From contig PIVH01000391.1 of the NCBI GenBank assembly GCA_003354225.1, positions 1-5,965 of the forward strand: DNA of 5,965 bases. Reading direction: 5' to 3'. The stretch comes from Globobulimina sp. (Eukaryota > Foraminifera > Rotaliida). The notes under the pieces are model-generated. The model worked only from the letters and a program-made list of their open reading frames with translations, had not been told where the DNA came from and searched no databases. Of the stretch, positions 1 through 5,965 are shown piece after piece (the first letter of the stretch is position 1; each line of letters begins with the position of its first letter). The translations under genes were made by a program, and so were the position numbers.

Positions 1-44
1 CCATATAACACACAACAAACTTTACAAAAACACAAGATTGACTT
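1..44 (-). other. Start of 3' flank of the minus-strand gene
   Basis: These 44 bases follow the TGA. On the minus strand they are rich in T and in TGT/TTG, as in GU-rich 3' processing regions. No AATAAA signal is present in this short piece, and the window ends before a cleavage site could be judged. Confidence 0.3.
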
Positions 45-1967
45 TCAACTTGCGGATAACATAATTATTTCTTGCATAGAAGTTTGTGTCAATCCTTTGG
101 TTTCACATAGATATGCTTTACACATTTTAATTTTATTCAAATGATCAATAATATCTTTATTGTTTCCAATATATAACATTTCATCATGTGTTCTTTGCAA
201 AGACTGCAATAATTTTAATAACATTAAATGTTTTTTAGCTGAAGAATCTTTTGTTATTTTATGATCCCATCCAAGAACATGTGATGACACTTTATTTGGA
301 TTTGATGCATTCGGATTTTTAGAGATAAAATATTTTAATAAACCAACATCATTTAATAGTTTAACAACCATTTTACTCAATTCATCGGTTACAACAAAAC
401 ATTTGACATTCAATGTCCCGTTTAAATCATGTAAATCTTTTAAAAAACTAGAAATTAATTCCAATCGATCAGCACCACCAAAACATAATTGTTTCTGTAA
501 CAACGTCATTGAACCTAGAAATCCGTCTAATTTGTTGTGTAATTTCCCAATATTTGTGCATAAAACTTGACCAAATTCAAACACAAACGTTGTTATTTCT
601 GTTGGGGTGTCAATTGACAAACTCATTGTATCCAACATTGACAAACTCATTGTATCCCTGCAGGTAATTTGCGATGGGAATTGATGATCAGACTGTTTTG
701 GTTCAAAATTTAACATTTCTACCTTTGTCCGTTTGTCATCCTCTTCATGTTCAGCAATAATCGATATCGCAGTCTCAGTACCTTTACATTTCTGTGATTC
801 ACATAATTTATTTGTTTTCGGCAGCCCCCTTTTCCCGATAACCCGTCCACGAGAATTTATACTATTTAATGGTATATTTGAAAACGTTTCTTTGCTTTCA
901 GCACATTCTGTATATGATAACAATGTGGATGCTGACGATATTACGGCTGATGATATTACAGCGGGTGGGATTGCAGTCTGTTCCTGATGAGTAATGGGCG
1001 AGTTTCCTTTTGGTTTGTTGTCATTTGGCGATGGTTGTGACTGTGCTGCATTAATCACAATGGCTTCTCGTGGTTTATTATCAATTACAACTATTTTCTC
1101 AAATGTTCGTTTCTTTAATTTTATGGTTTCAGGCAACTGATTAATATCTTGTTTATTTTTAGTTGGCGATATCCAATGATTAATAATTGGTGCAGTATAA
1201 AACGAGAAACTAAATACAAAATGAAATGCAAATAAATCAAGCTGCTGCGTATAAAATGATCTGGTACCGGATTGAAAGTGAATTGCCATCCAAAATATAG
1301 CAATGAGTAAAACAATAATAAGTGATATAACGATACCAACAGTTAAAGAAATAATGCATTTTGCTCTTGAAAGTTGTAGCAATGTTACCATTGGAGCAAT
1401 AACTGTATCAATTTGTTTTTTTGTTGTATTGGATGAAGATTTGTTTATTTCATCGAGTAATGAATATGAACGGAATAATATCATTAAAATAATGAGCGAA
1501 GCAAATATTATGTAAATATAAAATCCAAATAAATAAATATTTTGAAAAAACATTTTGTTTGTCCATATAAATAAACCTAAGCTGAAACAAAATAATATCC
1601 ATATAATATGAGTAACAGATATGCATAGCCATAATCTGTGTAATATTAAAGACCATTTCTGTTGTTGGTAAAGTGGAGGTGAACGTACTAATTTGTATAC
1701 GATGAAAGAGAGGGAAGGCATCAATAACCAAAATACAAAATGCTGCACAGTTTGAAGTGTTGCAGTGTTTGTTACATAATATGTTGAAATTAATTGAAGG
1801 GCAACCACTACAATTTCAAATAATAACGCAATCAATATGGTAATGCGAAGTACAATAATATGGCTTTGTTTTACTGCTGACCTGCATAATTGTTGGGATG
1901 ACACAAATAATAATATGAATAATAATCCTCCAGTTGCTATCAATACAAAATGTGGCACTTGTGACAT
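45..1967 (-). CDS. Seven-transmembrane GPCR-like protein with a C-terminal degenerate HAD-like domain
   Basis: This is an uninterrupted 640-codon frame with ATG at 1967-1965 and TGA at 47-45. Seven hydrophobic segments lie near residues 6-24, 37-61, 76-94, 110-134, 142-167, 203-230 and 244-262. Basic residues cluster in loops 1, 3 and 5 and after TM7, which by the positive-inside rule puts the N-terminus outside and the tail in the cytosol, as in GPCRs. I see no DRY or NPxxY motif. Residues 263-457 are a polar, Ser/Thr-rich linker with two small internal repeats. Residues 458-630 resemble a HAD-type hydrolase but lack its catalytic aspartates. The start is chosen because it places TM1 immediately after a short N-terminus; an upstream exon cannot be excluded. 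Function is not recognised: receptor-like signalling with a phosphatase-derived, probably non-catalytic tail is inference. The gene diverges from the receptor gene that starts near 2001. Confidence 0.85.
   Translation of the reverse strand: MSQVPHFVLIATGGLLFILLFVSSQQLCRSAVKQSHIIVLRITILIALLFEIVVVALQLISTYYVTNTATLQTVQHFVFWLLMPSLSFIVYKLVRSPPLYQQQKWSLILHRLWLCISVTHIIWILFCFSLGLFIWTNKMFFQNIYLFGFYIYIIFASLIILMILFRSYSLLDEINKSSSNTTKKQIDTVIAPMVTLLQLSRAKCIISLTVGIVISLIIVLLIAIFWMAIHFQSGTRSFYTQQLDLFAFHFVFSFSFYTAPIINHWISPTKNKQDINQLPETIKLKKRTFEKIVVIDNKPREAIVINAAQSQPSPNDNKPKGNSPITHQEQTAIPPAVISSAVISSASTLLSYTECAESKETFSNIPLNSINSRGRVIGKRGLPKTNKLCESQKCKGTETAISIIAEHEEDDKRTKVEMLNFEPKQSDHQFPSQITCRDTMSLSMLDTMSLSIDTPTEITTFVFEFGQVLCTNIGKLHNKLDGFLGSMTLLQKQLCFGGADRLELISSFLKDLHDLNGTLNVKCFVVTDELSKMVVKLLNDVGLLKYFISKNPNASNPNKVSSHVLGWDHKITKDSSAKKHLMLLKLLQSLQRTHDEMLYIGNNKDIIDHLNKIKMCKAYLCETKGLTQTSMQEIIMLSAS
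78..596 (-). other. HAD-like domain, probable pseudophosphatase
   Basis: Residues 458-630 show the HAD motif order. Motif I is the hydrophobic strand FVFEFGQVL (461-469), where the family has DxDx(T/V); the nucleophile and acid/base aspartates are Glu464 and Gly466. Motif II is the strand CFVVTDEL with Thr527. A Lys pair at 578-579 could be motif III. Motif IV is LYIGNNKDIIDHL (598-610), where active members have an acidic pair; here it is Asn602-Asn603. The remaining HAD-like pattern, including a 'GLLKYF' stretch after motif II, supports the fold. Loss of acidic residues predicts no phosphatase activity. Homology is by motif only. Confidence 0.55.
613..660 (-). repeat. 24-nt tandem duplication in the linker
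   Basis: A 21-nt string at 613-633 recurs exactly at 637-657, giving a 24-nt period. In the minus-strand protein it encodes DTMSLS twice (residues 438-443 and 446-451), just before the HAD-like domain. The period is a multiple of three, so the frame is kept. Confidence 0.9.
931..960 (-). repeat. 15-nt imperfect tandem duplication in the linker
   Basis: Units 931-945 and 946-960 differ at only two positions and encode AVISS twice (around residues 336-345) in the disordered cytosolic linker. It is frame-preserving and probably arose by slippage. Confidence 0.75.
1182..1952 (-). other. Seven-transmembrane domain of the minus-strand protein
   Basis: Seven helices of about 19-28 residues fill residues 6-262. 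The third intracellular loop is the longest (about 168-202) and contains charged and Ser/Thr residues, a layout shared with GPCRs. Outside loops are short and low in lysine and arginine. The topology call rests on hydrophobicity and charge by eye; the receptor family is not identifiable from motifs. Confidence 0.75.
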
Positions 1968-2000
1968 CCGGGTTTTTAAGAAACGTTTTTTGGGAGTTAG
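1968..2000. promoter_or_regulatory. Divergent intergenic spacer, possible shared promoter
   Basis: Only 33 bases separate the minus-strand ATG from the first codon of the plus-strand signal-peptide frame, which is bounded by TAG at 1998-2000. No clear TATA element or other named motif is visible. If these starts are right, each gene's promoter must lie partly inside the other gene, or the plus gene has an upstream 5' exon. Regulatory role is inferred only from position. Confidence 0.3.
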
Positions 2001-2072
2001 TCGAAATCATTTAACACGGTTACTAATTTAACTCTGTTTTTATGTTTGTTCGTGGTCCATAATGCTAAAGCT
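2001..2072 (+). other. Signal peptide of the receptor (start codon missing)
   Basis: This frame reads a hydrophobic core LTLFLCLFVV (2028-2057) followed by HNAKA, an AxA-type signal peptidase site ending at 2072; the mature chain would begin LECSHG. The frame is closed by TAG at 1998-2000 and has no ATG after it. So Met must come from an upstream exon spliced at the AG of 1999-2000, from a non-AUG codon, or from a sequence error. Confidence 0.65.
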
Positions 2073-5000
2073 CTTGAATGTTCACATGGATCAAAAGGTA
2101 TACTGAAATGCAATGATGATTTGATATAAATTAAAATAACCACTTACCACAGGATGTGATATGTGCAGCAACGCAAGTTACAGAACTGAACATCAACAAC
2201 TTATTTTTGATTCAATTAGCATTGTAAATTATTCATTTGAAATAGAATTTGACATCAAAGTCAGCAAACATTGCTATTCGTGTACAATTATGCAGATTCC
2301 AGATCTTATTTCTTTATCAATTAATTCAAAGTACAATATTTTTCAAATATCAGTGCGTGTATACGACGACGATACCGACATTGACGCTTTTGTGGTTCAA
2401 AACAGTTTCTTTCCAAACGCCGACATTTTATTACCAGCAAATAACCAGTTCCATCATATATATTTATCCAATAAATTATTAGCAAGTAATTCTATGTACA
2501 ACCAAAATATATTTAAAATCGATACGTTTGAGCGGTATTATTATGGTGGCACAGTGTTAGCGGAGACAAATAATACTGACTCATATGATGTATACATTGG
2601 GTATTCTGCACTGCAATCCACAGATATATTAAATGCATCGATAACCAATATTTGTATGAACACACCAATTAACACCGTGAGTGCTGGTAATATCTACGAA
2701 GGAGAACTTCGTTGCGGAGATATAAAGTATGGCACACTAAGCTGGTCTGAGAAAGTCGATTATTATTATTTTGAATTGACCCACGCGGACACAAGCGATG
2801 TGATATTCGATACTTGCGGTTCATCGAACGAGATATACATAGATATGCATACCATGGGAGGTGACAGAATAAGCGCAATTTGGGAAGATAACTGTTCTCC
2901 GGGAGCTCAATTATTAGTTCCTTCTTTAGCCAAAGGCCGATATATTGTGCAGATGGGAGCGGATGCGGATATTAACAACAAAGGAGATAATTTTGTATGG
3001 AGGTTGCGGGTCAGTTGTAGTGCCAACAAAGATGTTGATAATACTCAAGTTGGTAGCACTTATTATACATTTCCTGAGCTTATATTACAAAATACAGAAT
3101 GGTTTGAAGCAGAAAGGAAATGTGAAGCGTTGTATAGTTCTACTTTAGCCACAATCGTAACTGACCAAGATTTGGCTGAAGCATTGGATGTAATTGAGGC
3201 CAATTTGGAAATGGATGCACCTTACAATGGCACTGTATGTGTTTGGATTGGTTTAGCTCAAACTGACGTTGATAAATCAAGTTGGAAATGGGTTGATGGC
3301 ACATCATGGTATATATATATATGCAAATTATATTTGTTACAAATCTGTTATTATTATATAGCGAGTATACGCCATCCGGTGATTGCATTGATGATCGACA
3401 TTGGTACCCCTCTCAACCGGATGGGAAACCTGTTTCTGAGGCATCAATGATACATCGATTTGCCGCGGCGTTATGTATCACACAACCTACAAATAACAGT
3501 AATTTGCCAATGTTTTATGATTTGCAATTCGATGCTGAACCCAGTGGTGATTTATTTTTCCTTTGCAATGGTCCTGACTCAAAGTACAATGTAAAAAATT
3601 GCAGTTGGGAAAATCAAAACTGTTGGGGATATGACTCCTGGGAACACCAATTTAGTGATTACAGGATGGAGTCGGATCTGACTGGCCTTAATCCGTTCAT
3701 TGCGCATAGCAATTCCACTCTATTTATAATTGGAAACGATGAAATCCATTACACCGCAATGAAACCATTCGATGAAAACTATTTCTGGCATCATACACCG
3801 TACAATAATGGCACATATTGGACCAATGCTCAACTTTACGCTCAATATAAATCTGCATTATATATTTATGAGATTAGATTTGATGATGAGTCGATGCAAA
3901 ATCGTGCGGGTCTGTTACGGGTCGATTTGAATACTTTGCAATTCACGCAGGAAAGCGTTGATTTTGTCGAAAGTGTTCCCCTCATCACCAAGTGCATAGT
4001 GGCAGGGCAATCTGTTGTGTATTTCATACAACAAGCACTGGTATTTGCGTATTACACCGATATTAAGGAATTGTGGACAGATTCGCATTATGGAGGTGAA
4101 AATTTACCGACGTTCACGCAGCAAACTACGACGACTAAGTGTATCCTTACAGATGACCAGAGATTTATTTATGTGTTTTACATGGCCTATGTACCGATGA
4201 CCAGTCACCATTCATTCCCTCATCTCATGTTTGCGACTTTCAAATATAGAATAGGTCATACCGCCGGAGGAAAGATTGTTGAATCTCAAATTTCAGACCT
4301 ATGCTTGGTCAGAAATGGGGCTGTCAGGGCCATCTCTGCTCGAGATGGGGATATATATTTGCATGGTTTTAGTGCCGCAGCATGCAAAACGATGATCTAT
4401 GACACCACGAAGGATGCATTCAGAAATACAACGGTCGATATACATGTTGTTAGCAAAGAGGATATGCCGTCGTATAGATCAGCCGGATTAGTAGTCATCG
4501 ATGATAATATCTTATTTTTGTGCGCCAGAACCCCAAACGGCTTTGATTCTTATGTGACGATTACAGATTTGGTCTCCATTGATTTCAAAGAGACCGAAAT
4601 GATTCCAAAAGTATGGCCGAGTGATGGATTTGATGTCAAATATTATATGAATGATTTCGATTTTTATATTGATTCCGATATTAAATATTTTGAGATTTTA
4701 TTTTACAGCAATGACACCGTCGCAATTGCAAACATCACTCATTTGGTTACAGTCAACACATCTAAGGACCATTGCGTTTGTACTGAATCTATTTATAAAT
4801 GTTTTGGTTGTCATCAACACTTTGATTTAGAAAATTATTTAACATTACAAGACAATGAAGTGGATGCGCTGATATTTAACATTACTTATTACGGTCCGTA
4901 TAATGTTTCGAAACCTTTAATTACACCCAATTTGCTGACGATATATCTGCAACGTTGTGTGATTTCGATTACTAAGCCCCGCGAAATAAAGAGCAACATT

Positions 5001-5965
5001 AACGTCGGACATTCGATTGTTTCTGAATTTAATTTATCGTCAAATTGCCATACACGAATTGGCACAAATTTTTCATTGAACATCAGTGATGTGTCGGTAT
5101 CAAAGGAATTGGTGATTGGAATTGTCGCTCATAATATAACCACTTGTAAAGTTTGTGATTATAATTATCAAATTTTGTCCGGTATAGCAGATGAAGAGAA
5201 TTCGAAATGCCTCCAATGCGACGGAACCAATTTATTATTGTTCCGGAATTGGAGCATATACAAGACACAGACTACAATTTTCATTTCATCCCAAACCTGA
5301 TTGATTTGCAAATAATATCCTCAGCCAACAATAGCGTGCCACATTGGAGAGATCCTGAAATTACACGGAAGTGGAAGTGGAATTACTTGTGGTATATCTT
5401 GGGATTTTTGTCAATTTGTATTGTTGCGATGGCATACATTGTGAGAAGGCAATATAACAACGCATTCATTGTGGATAAAGCATTAATTTTATTGATTCCA
5501 ATCTACACTTTTGACGGTAATAAAGCAATGAGTTTACCGGGCGTCAAACAAGAAATGATTAATTTGCAAAAGCTATGGCGGGATAAATATAATTATGATG
5601 TATTTACATGCAATGAGGGTAGGGGCCGTTGCACAAAACGAGATGTAATTGATTTCGTGGACGAGCATAAAATTAAAGTGGAGGAGAATTATAAAGTTGT
5701 AATAGTGCATATAATGTCACATGGAGGGCCTCGTATAATTCGCTCCATTGGAGGCGATGATCGTACATTTATAACATCAGATGTGTCAAAACCGGGGGTT
5801 TACAGGAATGTTGCAATTGGATTCCTTAAACATGAGCTGAAGGATACAGCGGAAATAAAATTTATATTTAATCATGTGTGTCAAGGCGAAAATAACTACT
5901 CCGATGGGGACTGTATATTGCCGGATGCGGAGAGCCTGGAACAGTTTAAAAATGAATATAAACAT
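2001..5965 (+). CDS. Single-pass lectin-type receptor with intracellular caspase-like protease domain (3' partial, introns)
   Basis: Joined exons are about 2001-2097, 2153-3308 and 3362 onward, with an unresolved frame change at 5195-5297, running off the right edge. In order the product has a signal peptide, a LamG-like region, a PPC-like sandwich, a C-type lectin domain, a beta-propeller-like region, a Cys-rich stalk, one TM helix (5381-5443) and a caspase-like domain (5477 on) with SHGG and VCQGE active-site motifs. Many N-x-S/T sequons upstream of the helix fit an extracellular location. The ATG at 2161 is internal: intron 1 splices in frame to a signal peptide. The true start codon is not seen. 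The expected role is a surface sensor that signals through proteolysis. The domains are seen; the signalling role is inferred. The caspase small subunit, if present, lies outside the window. Confidence 0.75.
2098..2152 (+). other. Intron 1 of the receptor gene (55 nt, phase 1)
   Basis: The donor is AAAG|GTATAC and the acceptor TTACCACAG|GATG. Removal joins the signal-peptide frame to the long downstream frame as SKG-CDMC. Retained, it gives an in-frame TAA at 2127-2129. It is AT-rich, with a pyrimidine-poor 3' end. Confidence 0.8.
2155..2670 (+). other. LamG / concanavalin-like beta-sandwich region
   Basis: This is the first ectodomain region after the signal peptide, roughly 170 residues. 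It alternates short beta-strand-like segments (for example YSFEIEFDIKV) and ends with DVYIGYSAL and ASITNICMN, which resemble the closing strands and final cysteine of laminin-G type domains. It contains several N-glycosylation sequons. The family assignment is by pattern only and could be another jelly-roll fold. Confidence 0.4.
2692..3018 (+). other. PPC-like (pre-peptidase C-terminal) beta-sandwich
   Basis: The region begins GELRCGD, continues with VDYYYFEL and FDTCGSS, then DNCSPGAQLLVPSLAKGRYIV, and closes with RLRVSC. This order of CG, D-Y-F, a TCGS turn, a Leu/Pro strand and G-x-Y-I-V is the usual PPC-domain pattern, and the cysteines suit extracellular disulfides. PPC domains usually sit beside secreted proteases or adhesion modules and may bind ligand or carbohydrate; here the ligand is unknown. 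Confidence 0.6.
3061..3566 (+). other. C-type lectin-like domain with QPD motif
   Basis: The chain reads YYTFPE, then WFEAERKCEAL near the first helix, LATIV, VWIGLAQ (the WIGL core), WKWVDGTS, then after intron 2 WYPSQPDG, and ends in FYDLQFD and FFLC. These match the C-type lectin order, with the final Cys codon at 3564-3566. The long-loop triplet at 3414-3422 is Gln-Pro-Asp, the galactose-type version in animal lectins (EPN is mannose-type). The later WND calcium site is only partly kept (FYD), so calcium and sugar binding is plausible but not certain. Confidence 0.8.
3309..3361 (+). other. Intron 2 of the receptor gene (53 nt, phase 2)
   Basis: The donor is TCATG|GTATAT and the acceptor TTATATAG|CGAG. 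The intron is almost pure A/T and begins with a short TA run. Removing it restores the C-type lectin domain from DGTS to CEYTPSGDC. Retention leaves no immediate stop but shifts frame, ending at 3448-3450 and losing the membrane and protease parts. Confidence 0.85.
3670..4640 (+). other. Beta-propeller (Kelch-like) ectodomain region
   Basis: About 320 residues show repeated strand pairs such as STLFIIGNDEIHYT, SALYIYEIRFD, FIYVFYMAYV, GDIYLHGF followed by KTMIYDTTKDAF, and DNILFLCAR. The recurring 'hydrophobic strand, turn, strand, variable loop' pattern, about 50 residues apart, resembles Kelch-type blades, though the diagnostic double glycine is mostly absent. A propeller would be a ligand-binding platform. 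The exact blade number cannot be given from reading alone. Confidence 0.45.
4770..5380 (+). other. Cys-rich membrane-proximal stalk
   Basis: A cluster CVC...KCFGC near 4776-4812 opens this region. A sequon-rich beta-type segment follows, then two CxxC pairs at 5145-5156 and 5208-5219. Spacing of the pairs suggests a small disulfide module, as in many receptor stalks. The frame changes inside this region (5195-5297); downstream, the second frame continues with PELEHIQDTDYNF up to the transmembrane helix. Confidence 0.45.
5195..5297 (+). other. Reading-frame change within the receptor gene
   Basis: The ectodomain frame (codon starts divisible by three) runs to TGA at 5298-5300. The membrane and protease frame opens after TGA at 5192-5194 and stays open to the window end. 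Both are open between 5195 and 5297, so a simple one-base loss there would account for it. An intron from the G|GTATAG donor at 5182 to AG at 5263-5264 (83 nt) or 5269-5270 (89 nt) also fits, but it would remove the second CxxC pair and is less AT-rich than introns 1 and 2. No X-XXY-YYZ slippery heptamer is visible. Confidence 0.7.
5381..5443 (+). other. Single transmembrane helix of the receptor
   Basis: The helix reads NYLWYILGFLSICIVAMAYIV, flanked by KWKW before and RRQY after. The basic RR on the C-terminal side and the glycosylated, Cys-rich N-terminal side give a type I orientation with the protease in the cytosol. Confidence 0.85.
5477..5965 (+). other. Caspase-like (peptidase C14) p20 domain, cut by window end
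   Basis: The domain starts 34 bases after the membrane helix with strand KALILLIPIYTF and LPGVKQEMINLQKLW, matching the first strand and helix of caspase folds. A strand VVIVHIMSHGG carries the presumed catalytic His (codon 5720-5722). The strand IKFIFNHVCQGE carries the presumed catalytic Cys (5879-5881), 53 residues later, close to the spacing in caspases. The Cys context resembles the metazoan QACRG type more than metacaspase DxCHSG. The acidic stretch after it (DGDCILPDAE) sits where caspases have the inter-subunit linker. The substrate-binding small subunit is not in the window. Confidence 0.8.

Noticed and set aside
733-987. 84-codon plus-strand open frame
   Set aside because: It is antisense to the linker of the 7TM gene, has no recognisable domain, and mirrors its repeats; a shadow frame.
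1303-1515. 70-codon plus-strand open frame opposite TM segments
   Set aside because: Its hydrophobic look comes from the complementary strand of membrane-segment codons; nothing else supports it.
1837-2031. 64-codon plus-strand open frame across the divergent start region
   Set aside because: Asn-rich product without a domain or secretion signal. The ATG itself may matter as a first-exon candidate, but the open frame as such is not supported.
2161-2163. ATG as the start codon of the receptor gene
   Set aside because: An in-frame splice at 2098-2152 links it to an upstream signal peptide, and starting here would leave a large ectodomain with no secretion signal.
3310-3322. TA microsatellite as a separate repeat feature
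   Set aside because: Only a short TA run that forms the 5' part of an AT-rich intron.
3306-3362. A separate gene starting at the ATG at 3306
   Set aside because: Its first 19 codons are intron 2 sequence; the frame from 3362 on completes the C-type lectin domain begun upstream.
4889-5268. Two minus-strand open frames opposite the Cys-rich stalk
   Set aside because: Both are antisense to well-supported coding sequence with Cys pairs and sequons; they show no domains.
5195-5297. Programmed -1 ribosomal frameshift
   Set aside because: The direction fits, but no slippery heptamer in the correct register is visible. A missing base or an intron is simpler, so recoding is not called.
1-5965. tRNA, rRNA, CRISPR array or transposon
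   Set aside because: No cloverleaf-like A/B box pair, rRNA-like segment, spaced repeats, terminal inverted repeats or transposase motifs were seen on either strand by reading.

Overview
The window looks like nuclear DNA of an AT-rich single-celled eukaryote. The visible reasons are: two long genes with no bacterial-style operon spacing or Shine-Dalgarno logic; two very short GT-AG introns (55 and 53 nt) that repair reading frame and protein domains exactly; a secreted, glycan-type ectodomain; and a seven-pass membrane protein. TAA, TGA and TAG all appear to act as stops, so there is no sign of a ciliate-type code. The caspase-like and lectin-like content would suit a rhizarian or foraminifer-like protist, but that placement is a guess from general knowledge, not something the sequence proves.

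Layout. Bases 45-1967 (minus strand) hold one intronless 640-residue gene: seven transmembrane segments with N-out topology, a low-complexity cytosolic linker, and a C-terminal domain resembling a HAD-family phosphatase whose acidic catalytic residues are replaced. Bases 1968-2000 are a very short divergent spacer. From about 2001 to beyond the right edge (5965) runs one plus-strand gene: signal peptide, intron 1, a LamG/concanavalin-like region, a PPC-like beta-sandwich, a C-type lectin domain interrupted by intron 2, a beta-propeller-like region, a Cys-rich stalk, one transmembrane helix, and an intracellular caspase-like domain with His and Cys catalytic motifs. The gene is cut by the window end inside or just after the caspase large subunit.

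Interpretation. The plus gene reads as a surface receptor whose cytoplasmic effector is itself a caspase-type protease. The minus gene reads as a GPCR-like protein with a pseudophosphatase tail. They diverge from a shared start region, so co-expression is possible but unproven. Two problems remain in the plus gene. No in-frame ATG precedes the signal peptide. A reading-frame change between 5195 and 5297 separates ectodomain from membrane helix and must be an intron, a frameshift or a missing base.
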